63,426 nt of DNA from Herbaspirillum sp. RV1423. GTDB lineage: Bacteria; Pseudomonadota; Gammaproteobacteria; Burkholderiales; Burkholderiaceae_D. The position numbers and the translations under genes are program-made. Location of the stretch: NCBI RefSeq assembly GCF_000577615.1, contig NZ_CBXX010000041.1, forward strand, positions 1 to 63,426. Direction: 5' to 3'. This document shows, piece by piece, positions 34,644 to 44,250 of the stretch (position 1 is the stretch's first letter; the number at the start of each line of letters is the position of its first letter). A model generated the notes under the pieces. That model was not told where the DNA came from, made no database searches, and saw only the letters and a program-made list of their open reading frames with translations.

Positions 34644-35537
34644 TCACACTGTCCAGTGTCGCATCGGCACGCCAGGGACGGGCGAAGTGAATACGGCCAG
34701 TTTGTCCATCCGGAGCGAGCCGACATATACCGTCCGCAAATCCGGGCCGCCGAAAGTAACGCTGGTCGGAAAGTCAATCACCTTGCCTTCAGGATCCTCA
34801 AAGACGGTGAGCGCCGTGCCGTCGGGTTTCAACACCACGATCTGGTTGCGCGTGATTTCGGTGACCCAGAGATTGCCGTCTGCATCGAAAGCAATACCGT
34901 CGACCTTGGCTCCCTTGAACAGAGGCCGCGGACCGAATGGCTGTTTATCGCTTAACGAACCGTCGTCTTCGATGGTAAAGCGGGTAACACCGCCAGCCGT
35001 AGTCTCGGCGACATACAGATACTTTCCTTCGCCGTCGATGCGGATCTCGTTTGTAAAATACAGCCCTTCCGCGACACGGCGCGGGCCATTTTCGTCGATC
35101 AGCAAAATATAACCATCAGGAATCGCGGTATCAACTGCAAGCAGTCGCGGCTCTGTGATGGTGGAGACGGCTATCCACAGACGGTCTTTGCCGTCGATGT
35201 AAACAAAGTTGACTGCGCCTATGCGCTTGCCGTCGATCTTGTCATATAACATCGTTTTGTTGCCGTCGCGGTCGATGCGATAAAGGCATCCGGCGCCGAT
35301 ATCGGCAACCAGGAACGTGCCGTCCGGCTCCATCGCCACACCATTCGGAATGCCCTCAGCCGGCCCAATCAGGCGCTGCTTTCCGGTACCCGCTTCGACA
35401 TGGGTGAGCGCTCCGCGATTATCCGAAATCCAGAGCGTACCGTCGGGCTCTGCGATGATGCACTCCGGCCGGCTTAATCCTGTTCCTACAAATTGCAGCG
35501 TAGTCTTGTCCACGCTAAAACCATCTATACGCGCCAT
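34644..35537 (-). CDS. SMP-30/gluconolactonase-family lactonase
   Basis: This 297-residue six-bladed beta-propeller hydrolase probably opens a sugar lactone. Family landmarks include RPECIIAEPDGTLWISDNRG (metal-binding Glu region near 25), EPDGTFLVADIGAGCLYRID, FTNEIRIDGEGKYLYVAET (Asn/Asp ligands near 155) and VDGIAFDADGNLWVTE. The ATG at 35537 follows AAAGGA; a longer frame upstream has no ribosome site. It is the last gene of a long catabolic/transport operon and fits an oxidative sugar-acid route. Confidence 0.88.
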   Translation of the reverse strand: MARIDGFSVDKTTLQFVGTGLSRPECIIAEPDGTLWISDNRGALTHVEAGTGKQRLIGPAEGIPNGVAMEPDGTFLVADIGAGCLYRIDRDGNKTMLYDKIDGKRIGAVNFVYIDGKDRLWIAVSTITEPRLLAVDTAIPDGYILLIDENGPRRVAEGLYFTNEIRIDGEGKYLYVAETTAGGVTRFTIEDDGSLSDKQPFGPRPLFKGAKVDGIAFDADGNLWVTEITRNQIVVLKPDGTALTVFEDPEGKVIDFPTSVTFGGPDLRTVYVGSLRMDKLAVFTSPVPGVPMRHWTV

Positions 35538-35670
35538 GTCGTTCCTTTGCCGATTGTTACTACAAGATATTGCTAAAAAGTAAATGTGGCGCCGGAGCTC
35601 CCGCATTGCGGTCTTTTCAGCCGTTATTTTTTGTCCCGGCTTCCGATTTCAGCGCCATTCAACGTTTTTG

Positions 35671-36453
35671 CTACATTGCATCGACAAAATGATTGCGAAG
35701 GCAACCAAGGCCGTCGATCTCTACCTCTACTACATCACCGGCACGCAGATTAGGTGACTTGCCATCGGTTCCCATCCAGATTACGTCACCGGGATACAAC
35801 GTGATGTTGCGGGTCATCGTGGAAATGAACGTCCTGATATCAAACAACATTTCGTTGGTACGAAAATGGGAAGAAATCTCACCGTTCACGCGCACGGTGG
35901 TGTTCGCCTGATCAATATCGAAATCGGTTTCTATCCACGGCCCCATCGGCTTGAACGTGTCCGAATTCTTGGCCCGCCAGAACGTGCGATCTGTCTTTTG
36001 CCAGTTCCGTTCGCTGACGTCGTTTCCGATGGTGTAACCGAGCACGCAGGATAAGGCATTTTCATAAGTCAGGCGGCGCGCCTTGCAGCCGATGACCACC
36101 GCCAGCTCACCCTCGTATTGCACCTGCGTTGCGCCGTATGGAATGACCACTGCTTCATCGTGCGCGATCAGGGCGTTGACGGCGCGGTAACCGATGTCGG
36201 CCTGGCCCGGCAGTTCGGGCAACTTGCCTTGTTGCTCGGCGTATTCCTTGACGTGGCGCACATAGTTCAGGCCTGCTGCATAAAAAGTGCGCGGGATAAA
36301 CGGTACCTCGATTTTGACCTCGTCGAGGCGGTGACGGCACTCGGTGAGCTTGTGTGGGCCGAAGGGCCCGCCCTCGACTTCAACAATGTGTTGTCCATCG
36401 AGTATGCCGTAGGCGGTGGTAGCGCCGGGAGCTGTGAAGTGTATCCATTTCAT
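35671..36453 (-). CDS. Fumarylacetoacetate hydrolase family protein
   Basis: This 260-residue metal-dependent hydrolase or decarboxylase acts on acyl-pyruvate-type compounds. YAAGLNYVRHVKEYAEQ marks the active-site lid, YEGELAVVIG carries the metal-binding Glu pair, and YTIGNDVSERNWQ, WRAKNSDTFKPMGPW and GTDGKSPNLRAGDVVEVEIDG complete the FAH fold. GGAG stands before the ATG at 36453. It is 17 bases after the FAD/Fe-S dehydrogenase gene, so it is cotranscribed. In sugar-acid pathways such enzymes split diketo intermediates to pyruvate. Confidence 0.9.
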   Translation of the reverse strand: MKWIHFTAPGATTAYGILDGQHIVEVEGGPFGPHKLTECRHRLDEVKIEVPFIPRTFYAAGLNYVRHVKEYAEQQGKLPELPGQADIGYRAVNALIAHDEAVVIPYGATQVQYEGELAVVIGCKARRLTYENALSCVLGYTIGNDVSERNWQKTDRTFWRAKNSDTFKPMGPWIETDFDIDQANTTVRVNGEISSHFRTNEMLFDIRTFISTMTRNITLYPGDVIWMGTDGKSPNLRAGDVVEVEIDGLGCLRNHFVDAM

Positions 36454-36470
36454 GATGTTTCTCCAAAAAA

Positions 36471-39400
36471 TTATTCTCCGCATGGCGGCGTCAGGCACGC
36501 CAACAACCACTGCACGGGATGCAAGAGCGCGACCCTGTCTATCTTCGCCGCCTGGCAGCGACAGGAAAATCCGTCGGCCAGCAGGGTAATATCTTCCCTC
36601 TGCGCATTCATGACGTGATGCGCCCAACTCAGGCTGTAAATGTGCTCCGATTGTGCGCGATGTTCTGCTTCATGCCCCCAGGTGCCGGCCATGCCGCAGC
36701 AACCGCTGGCCAGCGTCACCAGCTCTAACCCGCAGTGGGCAAACACCGTTTGCCAGTCGCGCATGGCGGCCGGTGCGGTGGTGCGTTCGGTACAGTGCGG
36801 CAGATAGTGACTGCGACGCGGTGCATTCTTGGTGGCCCGCGGGATGCCCTCAAGATGGCGCGCCAGCCACTCTTGCACCAACAGCACCGGCGGTGCGCCG
36901 TCGCTGCCGAGCAACTCAGCGTACTCTTGCCGATAACTCAGCGTCATGGCCGGATCGAGGCCGACCAGGGCTACGCCAGTGGCGGCGAACGCATTGAGCA
37001 TAGCGGCATTTTTCTTCGCCGTGCGGGCATATCGTCCCAACATGCCGTGCACATGCAGGGCCTTGCCGTTCGGCCGGAACGGTGCAACCATCGGCGCGAC
37101 ACCACATACTCTCAGCAGGTCGAGCAGGTCGGGCAGGATCGTTTCATAGTGACTGGTAAAGGCATCCTGCACCACGATGACGGTATGGTGGCGCTCGCTG
37201 GAGGTCAGCGCTTCCAGGCGTTCGAGGCTGACGATGGGAATACCGCGACGCGACAGCTCCGCACCGAGACCCAGCTCGGCCAGGCGAGGCGTGGCAACCA
37301 AGCCAATCCGACGCAACAGCGCAGGCCCAGGCCCCTGGTGCATCAGTGCATTGATCAGGCGCGGAAAGCGCGCCATTGACGGCAGCAGTTCTTCGAGGAG
37401 TGCCACTACGTGGTCGCGCAGGGGCCGTAAATAGCGGCCGTAGTAGAGCAACAAAAACTTTGCCCGCAGTTTGGGAATGTCCACCTTGACGGGACATTGA
37501 CCGGCACAAGATTTGCACGACAGGCAGCCGTTCATGGCCTCCTTCACCTCGTGCGAAAAATCGGGGCTCCGCCGCAACGTGTTGACCAGGCGCGACGGCC
37601 ATGCAAGCAACGCTTGCCAGGGCGACTGTCGCTGCAGCAACTCCCTTTCCTCCAACGGTTGCGCACCGGAGCCGGCCAGTTGCCGCAACCATTCGCGCAA
37701 CAGCGTGGCGCGTCCCTTGGGAGAATGACGACGCTCCCGGGTCGATTTCCAGGAGGGGCACATGGCGTCGTCAACATCGAAGTTATAGCAGGCGCCGTTG
37801 CCGTTGCAATGCATTGCCTTCTCATAGTCTGCGCGCACGATCGGTGGAATCAGGCGGTCGCGCTGGCCGCGCATCGGCGTACCGTCGATGGTCATCAATG
37901 CCTCACCGGCCGGCGCCGCCAGCTTGCCGGGATTGATCTGGTTGTACGGATCGAAGGAAAGCTTGATGCTTTGCAGCGAGGGATACAAGGCACCGAAGAA
38001 CTGCGGCGAGAATTCGGAGCGCATACCCTTGCCATGCTCGCCCCACAACAGGCCGTGATATTTACGCGTCAATGCCACCACTGCATCGGTAACTTCGCGT
38101 ACCATAGCCACATGGACGGGGTCTTTCATGTCCAGCGCCGGACGCACGTGCAGCACGCCGGCGTCGACGTGGCCAAACATGCCATAGCGCACGCCGCTAC
38201 GGTCGAGCACGGCGCGAAATTCAGCGATGTAGTCGGCCAGGTGTTCGGGCGGCACCGCCGTATCTTCCACGAAAGGGATCGGCCGCTGTTCACCGGCCAG
38301 ATTTCCCAACAAGCCCACGGCGCGCTTGCGCATGGCCCAGACGCGCTCGATCTGTTGAGGCTCCCAGGCCACAGCCGTCGCGCTGCGATCCTGCGAGGTA
38401 GTAGTGATGTCGCGCATCACGTTTTGTACCTGTGCGCGGAGCACCGCTGCCTCATCGCCGACAAACTCGATCAGGTTCACGCCCGCGCTGACACCGGTGC
38501 TCGACGCCGGAAACATGTCTTTCAAGTCTTCCCAGCCGATGTCGTTGCGCGCCAGTTGCAAGACCGTGGCGTCTATGGTTTCTATCGAGGCGGGGCCGTA
38601 AGCCATGAGCGCTTGGGCATCGCGCAACGCCGCATCAAAACTGTCGTACTGTACCGTGACCAGAGCTGAGCAGGCGGGCAAGGGAAGCACCTTCAGCGTC
38701 GCTTCCGTGATGAGGCCGAGCGTGCCCTCGGAACCACACAGGATGGAGTTGAGATCGAAGCGTCCGGCGCTGTCACGAATGTGCGCCAGGTCGTAACCGG
38801 TCAGGCAACGATTCAGACGCGGGAAAATCTTGGCAATCAGTTCCTTCTGGCTGGAACAGATATCGTCGAGCAGGCGATGCACGCTGCCCACGCGATCAGT
38901 CCGGCGTTTTATCTCTTCCAGTTGCGTCTCTTCCAGCGGCTGCGAACGCCATGGCGTGCCATCGGCCAGCACGGTGTGCAACTGCACCACGTAGTCGCGC
39001 GTTTTCCCGTACAGGCAAGAACCCTGGCCGCTGGCGTCGGTGCTGATCATGCCGCCGATGGTGGCGCGGTTGGAGGTCGACAACTCCGGTGGAAAGAACA
39101 GGCCGTGTCGCGCCAGCGCGCGGTCGAGCTGGTCCTTGACCACGCCGGTCTGTACCCTGACCAGCCGCCGTTCGACGTCAATCTCGAGGATGCGGTTCAT
39201 GTGCCGCGACAAATCGACCACCAGGCCGTCGGTCAGCGATTGCCCGTTGGTGCCCGTGCCGCCGCCACGCGGACTAAGTTTGATGTCGCGAAAGCGCGCC
39301 AACGCCAGCAGGCGCATGACGCGCACCACATCAGCATGGTGCGCGGGAAACACCACCGCCTGCGGCGTCACCTGATAGATGGAATTGTCTGTGGCCAGCA

Positions 39401-39518
39401 CCACGCGGTCGGCCGCGCCATGCGAACATTCGCCCTCGAAGCCGAGCGCGGCTAGCTCCGCCAGGAAGGACAGATACAGCGTCGCCGGTGCGGCGTTGTC
39501 GTGGAGACGCGGAATCAT
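36471..39518 (-). CDS. FAD-linked D-2-hydroxyacid dehydrogenase with C-terminal Fe-S/CCG domains (YdiJ-like)
   Basis: This large protein of 1015 residues oxidises a D-2-hydroxyacid and passes electrons onward. Residues 40-220 are FAD_binding_4 (SPRGGGTGTNGQSLTDGLVV), 220-540 FAD-oxidase C. Fe-S ligands include CNGNGACYNF...MCPSW near 588 and CLSCKSCAGQCPV near 668. The C-terminus has CCG-type motifs (HCTERT, SGCCGMAGTWG near 975). Length and order equal YdiJ (1018 residues in E. coli), a family with D-2-hydroxyglutarate dehydrogenase activity; D-lactate is another option. It lies ten bases after the 2-hydroxyacid dehydrogenase gene and leads into the FAA hydrolase gene. Confidence 0.9.
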   Translation of the reverse strand: MIPRLHDNAAPATLYLSFLAELAALGFEGECSHGAADRVVLATDNSIYQVTPQAVVFPAHHADVVRVMRLLALARFRDIKLSPRGGGTGTNGQSLTDGLVVDLSRHMNRILEIDVERRLVRVQTGVVKDQLDRALARHGLFFPPELSTSNRATIGGMISTDASGQGSCLYGKTRDYVVQLHTVLADGTPWRSQPLEETQLEEIKRRTDRVGSVHRLLDDICSSQKELIAKIFPRLNRCLTGYDLAHIRDSAGRFDLNSILCGSEGTLGLITEATLKVLPLPACSALVTVQYDSFDAALRDAQALMAYGPASIETIDATVLQLARNDIGWEDLKDMFPASSTGVSAGVNLIEFVGDEAAVLRAQVQNVMRDITTTSQDRSATAVAWEPQQIERVWAMRKRAVGLLGNLAGEQRPIPFVEDTAVPPEHLADYIAEFRAVLDRSGVRYGMFGHVDAGVLHVRPALDMKDPVHVAMVREVTDAVVALTRKYHGLLWGEHGKGMRSEFSPQFFGALYPSLQSIKLSFDPYNQINPGKLAAPAGEALMTIDGTPMRGQRDRLIPPIVRADYEKAMHCNGNGACYNFDVDDAMCPSWKSTRERRHSPKGRATLLREWLRQLAGSGAQPLEERELLQRQSPWQALLAWPSRLVNTLRRSPDFSHEVKEAMNGCLSCKSCAGQCPVKVDIPKLRAKFLLLYYGRYLRPLRDHVVALLEELLPSMARFPRLINALMHQGPGPALLRRIGLVATPRLAELGLGAELSRRGIPIVSLERLEALTSSERHHTVIVVQDAFTSHYETILPDLLDLLRVCGVAPMVAPFRPNGKALHVHGMLGRYARTAKKNAAMLNAFAATGVALVGLDPAMTLSYRQEYAELLGSDGAPPVLLVQEWLARHLEGIPRATKNAPRRSHYLPHCTERTTAPAAMRDWQTVFAHCGLELVTLASGCCGMAGTWGHEAEHRAQSEHIYSLSWAHHVMNAQREDITLLADGFSCRCQAAKIDRVALLHPVQWLLACLTPPCGE

Positions 39519-39528
39519 GTACGTCCCT

Positions 39529-40566
39529 TCACGCCTTCAGGATGAGTTGGCGGCGTTCTTCAAAGCGCGTCTGCACCACTGGATTGACCAGCCGTTCAGG
39601 CAGTTTTCCGGCAGCAGTTTCGAGAAAGGTCTGCGCCGCGTAACGCGCCACGCGGTCACGACTTTCATGTGTTACGCCGGCAGTGTGCGGGCTTGCCAAC
39701 ACATTGGCGTGACGCAGCAGCGGATGCTCGGGCGACGGCGGCTCTTGCTCCCATACATCCAGGCCAGCGCCCGCCAGGTGACCACTTTGCAAGGCCTGTT
39801 CCAGCGCAACTTCGTCATAGGTACTGCCGCGCGCGGTGTTAATGAAGATGGCGCCCGCGCGCATCGCTGCGAATTTTTCTGCATCGAACAGGTTGCGCGT
39901 GTCCGTGCTCAAGGGACAATGCAGCGTGATGACGTCGCTCTCGTGCAGCAGTTCGTCCATCTCCACCTTCTCGGCGCCGCGTTGCTTGCACGCCTGCTCA
40001 TCAAGATAAGGATCATAAGCCAGCACCTTGCCGCCAAATACCCTCAACAGCGCTGCCGTGCGTGCACCCACGTGGCCCAGACCGACGATGCCGACGGTCT
40101 TGCCGGCCAGCTCGCGCCCCATCAAGTCTTCGCGGCGGCCGATGCGCCCCACGGTCACGGCAACATGCCCTTCCGGAATGCGTTTGAGCAGCGTCATCAT
40201 CATGCCGATGGCATGCTCGGCCACGGCCTGCGCATTGCCGCCGGCCTGGTTGGTCACCGCAACGCCGGCCGCAGTGCACGCAGGCACATCGATGGGATCG
40301 TAACCGGCGCCGTAGCTGGCCGCCACCAGCAGCAGCGGCATGCGCGCCAACAGGTCGGCGTTGAGCTGCCAGCGCAGCGGCAACTCGTCGCGCGCGGCCC
40401 TGACGTAGTAGCCGTGGCAGCTCGCCAGTGCCGCGTCGATTTTTTCCGGCGCGTCATCGAGAGTGAGTGTGATCAGCTCGATGCCGGAAACGTCCTGCAA
40501 GGTTTCGACAAAACTCGGATACATCGGCGGGGCGATATAGCCGACGCGGAAAATGGGCTGACTCAT
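39529..40566 (-). CDS. NAD-dependent D-isomer 2-hydroxyacid dehydrogenase
   Basis: This 345-residue cytoplasmic dehydrogenase interconverts a 2-keto acid and a D-2-hydroxyacid. GIVGLGHVGARTAALL near 153 is the Rossmann loop, NTARGSTYDEVAL carries the substrate Arg, and SPHTAGVTHESRDR contains the catalytic His. The ATG at 40566 has GGGAGG upstream and overlaps the epimerase stop by four bases (ATGA). Together with the YdiJ-like enzyme next to it, the operon has two enzymes acting on D-2-hydroxyacids. Confidence 0.9.
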   Translation of the reverse strand: MSQPIFRVGYIAPPMYPSFVETLQDVSGIELITLTLDDAPEKIDAALASCHGYYVRAARDELPLRWQLNADLLARMPLLLVAASYGAGYDPIDVPACTAAGVAVTNQAGGNAQAVAEHAIGMMMTLLKRIPEGHVAVTVGRIGRREDLMGRELAGKTVGIVGLGHVGARTAALLRVFGGKVLAYDPYLDEQACKQRGAEKVEMDELLHESDVITLHCPLSTDTRNLFDAEKFAAMRAGAIFINTARGSTYDEVALEQALQSGHLAGAGLDVWEQEPPSPEHPLLRHANVLASPHTAGVTHESRDRVARYAAQTFLETAAGKLPERLVNPVVQTRFEERRQLILKA

Positions 40567-41564
40567 ACTTTGTTTCCTCCCGCGCTGGCGGCTTTGACTT
40601 CCCACTCGATCAGACGTTGGATGCCTTGCTTGAGCGTCACCGTGGGACGCCAGTTCAGCAGCGCGGCGGCCTTGTCGATGCTGAAACGGTTGGCAGTGAC
40701 GCCGGCCGATTTGATGCGACCGGCTTCCTGTCTGAACTCAGGTTCCAGGTCAGATCCGCAGACTTCCAGCACCGTTCGGATCAGGGTTTCATAAGTGGTG
40801 GATTCGCCCGCCGCGACGTTGATGGCCTCGCCGCTGACGCCACTTTGCATCGCCAGCAACTGGGCGGCGGCGACGTCGCCGGCGTAGACGTAGTCATGCA
40901 CTTCATCGGCTTCGGCATTGACCAGAGGTGGTAGTCCCTGGTTGATGCGGTCGTAGGCCTGCATGATCGGCAACACGTTGATGCCACGACCGTGCTGGCG
41001 TTCGCCATACACGCTGGACACGCGCACTGCCACGTAGTCGAGTCCGTAGCGTTGTTTGAAAAATGCGCACAGATGTTCAGACATGACCTTGCCCGAGCCG
41101 TACAAGGCAGGTGCCGGATGCACGCCATGGCTGGAGAAAGGGCAGTCTTCAGTGATCACCCCGACGCTGGTGTTGCCGTAAGTCGAGATGGACGAGGAGT
41201 AGATGATTTTTTGGACACCGCGGATGCGGCATGCTTCCAGCAAATTCATGATGCCGCGGATATTCACATCCATCCCGGTCCACAGGTTCTTGGACAGCGG
41301 CAGGGTAATGAAATAGGCAGTGTGGAACACGCCGCTGACATCTTCCAGCGCGTCATAGAGTTCGTTCTGGCGCAGGATGTCGCCGCCGATCACGACGATG
41401 CGCGGATCGTCCAGCAGATGACGCACCGTCTCGCGCGAACCCACCGAGCCATTGTCGAACAAGACAACCTGACGGGCGCCGGCCGTCAGCAGTTGTTCGG
41501 CGATATGTGAACCGAGCAGGCCGAAGCCGCCGGTGATCAAAAACTTCTTGTTGATAAGGTCCAT
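40563..41564 (-). CDS. NAD-dependent epimerase/dehydratase (extended SDR)
   Basis: This 333-residue protein has ITGGFGLLGSHIAEQL at 9-24 for NAD binding, IYSSSISTYG and YGSGKVMSEH (Tyr-x3-Lys near 152). It ends with the LNWRPTVTLKQGI block of UDP-sugar epimerase relatives. In this setting it may be a sugar or sugar-acid dehydrogenase rather than a nucleotide-sugar epimerase, but the sequence alone does not decide. It follows the ABC transporter genes after 144 bases and is coupled to the hydroxyacid dehydrogenase gene downstream. Confidence 0.87.
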   Translation of the reverse strand: MDLINKKFLITGGFGLLGSHIAEQLLTAGARQVVLFDNGSVGSRETVRHLLDDPRIVVIGGDILRQNELYDALEDVSGVFHTAYFITLPLSKNLWTGMDVNIRGIMNLLEACRIRGVQKIIYSSSISTYGNTSVGVITEDCPFSSHGVHPAPALYGSGKVMSEHLCAFFKQRYGLDYVAVRVSSVYGERQHGRGINVLPIMQAYDRINQGLPPLVNAEADEVHDYVYAGDVAAAQLLAMQSGVSGEAINVAAGESTTYETLIRTVLEVCGSDLEPEFRQEAGRIKSAGVTANRFSIDKAAALLNWRPTVTLKQGIQRLIEWEVKAASAGGNKV

Positions 41565-41708
41565 GATGTCCCGTCCTGAAAAAAAATTGAAGCTGGTCCT
41601 TGGGGCCGGCCAAAGGCTGGTCCCTGAAAAAATGACGTGTTGAAGTTGCCGCCGTAGCGGCGTCAGTGACTTAGTCGTTCATGCAGGTTCGCGCCATGCA
41701 GCGCCCTT

Positions 41709-42419
41709 TCAATGCACGCCCAAGTACGCGGCGCGTACCTGGGGATCGCGTTGCAACTCGGGGCCGGTACCGGACAGGGTGATGCGCCCGGTTTCCAGCA
41801 CGTAGGCGCGGTCGGCAAGCTGCAAGGCCTGGTTGGCCATTTGCTCCACCAGCAGAATGGTCAAGCCGGCCTCGCGCAAGCTGTGCAAGGAACGGAAAAT
41901 ATCCTGGATGATGATCGGTGCCAGTCCCAGCGACGGTTCGTCAAGCAGCAACATGCGCGGCTCTCCCATCAGGGCGCGGGCAATCGCCAGCATCTGTTGT
42001 TCACCGCCCGACAAGGTTCCTGAAATCTGATGCCGTCGGGCTGCCAGACGCGGAAACATCGCAAAGCAACTGTCGATTTTTTCCTGCAGCTTCGCCTTCG
42101 AATATTTCTTGTAGTAAGCACCCAGCACCAGGTTGTCCTGCACGTTCTGGTCCGCAAACACACCGCGTCCTTCCGGCACCAGCACCGAGCCCAATGCAGG
42201 TCGAACGTGGGCAGGGATGGTAGTGATGTCTTGTCCGGCCAGGCTGATACTGCCGTCGGCAGGATGGATCAGGCCGGCGATGCAATTGAGCAGCGTACTT
42301 TTGCCGGCACCGTTGGCGCCGAGGATCGCCACCACTTCTCCCGTCTTGACCGAAATGCTGGCATCGCGCACGGCCTCAATGGCGCCGTATTTGACCGATA
42401 TGTTGTTCAACTCAAGCAT
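41709..42419 (-). CDS. livF: LivF-type ABC transporter ATP-binding protein
   Basis: This 236-residue ATPase belongs to a hydrophobic-amino-acid-type (HAAT) importer. Walker A GANGAGKST is near 38, the signature LSGGEQQMLAIARALM near 135, and Walker B MLLLDEPSLGL near 155. The ATG at 42419 overlaps the 3' end of the fused permease-ATPase gene by eight bases. The longer frame upstream would run deep into that gene and is rejected. The substrate is set by the binding protein, which is unassigned. Confidence 0.92.
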   Translation of the reverse strand: MLELNNISVKYGAIEAVRDASISVKTGEVVAILGANGAGKSTLLNCIAGLIHPADGSISLAGQDITTIPAHVRPALGSVLVPEGRGVFADQNVQDNLVLGAYYKKYSKAKLQEKIDSCFAMFPRLAARRHQISGTLSGGEQQMLAIARALMGEPRMLLLDEPSLGLAPIIIQDIFRSLHSLREAGLTILLVEQMANQALQLADRAYVLETGRITLSGTGPELQRDPQVRAAYLGVH

Positions 42420-44250
42420 GACCGGCCTCCTGCGGCGCGCAGGCCTCGTCAATTGCCGCCTCGCAGTCTGGATCGCTCTCGGCACCCAGATAAGCGGCAA
42501 TGACCACCGGGTTATTTTGAATTTCCTGCGGCGTGCCTTCGGCGATCTTGATGCCGTAGTCCAGCACCGTGACGTGATTGGAAATGTTCATGACCAGGTC
42601 CATGTGATGCTCCACCATCAGTATCGTGATGCCCGCTTCGCGAATGCGCACCAGCAGTCGGCCAAGTTCGGCGGTTTCCAAAGGGTTCAGGCCAGCGGCA
42701 GGTTCATCCAGCAATAGCAGGCGCGGATGGCTGGCCAGGCTGCGCGCCAGTTCCACGCGTCGCTGCAGACCGTAAGCGAGACCACCGGCGGGATGTTGCG
42801 CGTATTCCGACAAACCAAGCCAGGCCAGTATCAGCAAGGCTTCGACGCGTGCCCGGCGCTCTTCGCGCTGCGCCGACGGCAGGTTCAGCAGCGAAGACCA
42901 GAAACCGCTTTTTATCTTGCTGTGACGACCGATGAGCACGTTGTCGAGCACCGGCAAATCGGCGAACAGGCGCAGGTTCTGGAAGGTGCGCGAAATGCCC
43001 AGACCACAAACATCATGGGGCGCGGCTTTGCCAACTTCCTTGCCCAGGAAGCGGATGTTTCCGGAATCGGCCTGCACCACGGCGGAGATCATGTTGATCA
43101 TGGTGCTCTTGCCGGCGCCGTTGGGACCGATCAGTGCGTGGATGTGGCCGGCACGGATGCTCAGGTCGATGTTCTGCGCGGGCTTGACGCCACCGTAGGA
43201 TTTGCACAACTGGTGCACGCTCAACAGTTCCATGTCATCGCCGGTGACCGCCTCGCCAAACAAGCCGCTCCATGCAGCCGAGGTCGCCGACTCGCAAGGC
43301 GACGGCGGCACACCACGCCCGGCATGGGAAAACAACTTGCCGCCCAGTCCAGCCAGCCCCTTGGGCAATACGTACAGGGCAAACAGAAGCAACGCTCCAT
43401 AGACCAGATGCTGCAGGTTCGGCCAGCGCGACAGGAAGGCGTCGATCAGCACCAGCAGGACCGCGCCGATCAGGGGGCCGTACAGCATACCGGCGCCGCC
43501 GAACAAGACCAGCAGCAGAATGAAGATGGACAGCGGAAAGCCGACGAAGTCAGAATTGATGTACTGGTTTTGCTGAGCCACCAGTGCGCCGGCAATACCG
43601 CAGGTCACCGCCGAAATGACGAAGGCCAGCACCTTGAAGGAATAGACGTTGATGCCCGACGAACCGGCGGCGATTTCGTCGGCCTGCACGGCCAGGAAAG
43701 TGCGGCCGAATTTGCCTTTCAGGAAACCACGCAACAGCAGGTGCACCGCCAGACACATCGCCAGTCCCAACCAGACCCACTGGATGTCGGAGAACGGCAC
43801 GCCCTGAATGCTCGGCCCCTGGATGCCGTAGATGCCTTGTGCGCCGCCGAACAAATCGCTCCACTCGGTGACGATTTTTTCAACCACGATGCCGAAGGCC
43901 AGCGTGACCATCGCCAGATAAGGCCCTTTGGCGCGCAGCGAAGGCAAGGCAAGCACGACGCCAAACACCGCCGACACTACCACCGCCGCCAGCAAGGCCA
44001 GCCATGGATCAAGCAATAGCAGTGTGGAAGCCAGCGCTGCCGTGTAAGCACCCACCGCAAACAGACCGGCCTGGCCCAGCGACTTCTGGCCTGCGTAGCC
44101 GACCAGCACGTTGGTGCCCGAAGCACACAGGTAGTAGATGCACATCATGAAAACGATGCGCAAGTGATAGGCATTGCCGAAGGCCCAGGCAGCCGCGCCG
44201 ATGACTGCAGCGAATGCGATGGACAGAAAAATTGCAGTGGAATTTCTCAT
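42412..44250 (-). CDS. Fused LivM permease-LivG ATPase of a HAAT-family importer
   Basis: This 612-residue protein joins two subunits. Residues 1-310 are a polytopic LivM-type permease with about eight to ten hydrophobic segments and the GYAGQKSLGQAGLFAVGAY motif. After a linker, residues 340-595 are a LivG-type ATPase with Walker A GPNGAGKST, FQNLRLF, signature LAYGLQRRVELARSL and Walker B LLLLDEPAAGLN. The ABC signature reads AYGLQ rather than LSGGQ, which is usual for LivG. GGAG precedes the ATG at 44250. The permease-ATPase fusion is a known arrangement in Burkholderiales. It overlaps livH-like and livF genes on either side. Confidence 0.92.
   Translation of the reverse strand: MRNSTAIFLSIAFAAVIGAAAWAFGNAYHLRIVFMMCIYYLCASGTNVLVGYAGQKSLGQAGLFAVGAYTAALASTLLLLDPWLALLAAVVVSAVFGVVLALPSLRAKGPYLAMVTLAFGIVVEKIVTEWSDLFGGAQGIYGIQGPSIQGVPFSDIQWVWLGLAMCLAVHLLLRGFLKGKFGRTFLAVQADEIAAGSSGINVYSFKVLAFVISAVTCGIAGALVAQQNQYINSDFVGFPLSIFILLLVLFGGAGMLYGPLIGAVLLVLIDAFLSRWPNLQHLVYGALLLFALYVLPKGLAGLGGKLFSHAGRGVPPSPCESATSAAWSGLFGEAVTGDDMELLSVHQLCKSYGGVKPAQNIDLSIRAGHIHALIGPNGAGKSTMINMISAVVQADSGNIRFLGKEVGKAAPHDVCGLGISRTFQNLRLFADLPVLDNVLIGRHSKIKSGFWSSLLNLPSAQREERRARVEALLILAWLGLSEYAQHPAGGLAYGLQRRVELARSLASHPRLLLLDEPAAGLNPLETAELGRLLVRIREAGITILMVEHHMDLVMNISNHVTVLDYGIKIAEGTPQEIQNNPVVIAAYLGAESDPDCEAAIDEACAPQEAGHA

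Noticed and set aside
37497..40794. Two plus-strand frames of about 390 and 470 residues
   Set aside because: They are antisense to the YdiJ-like and hydroxyacid dehydrogenase genes, which have complete domain signatures. The antisense proteins are Arg/His/Gln-rich without domains.
42727..44019. 430-residue plus-strand frame opposite the fused permease-ATPase
   Set aside because: Gln/His/Arg-rich shadow, no motifs; the minus strand has Walker A/B and permease helices.
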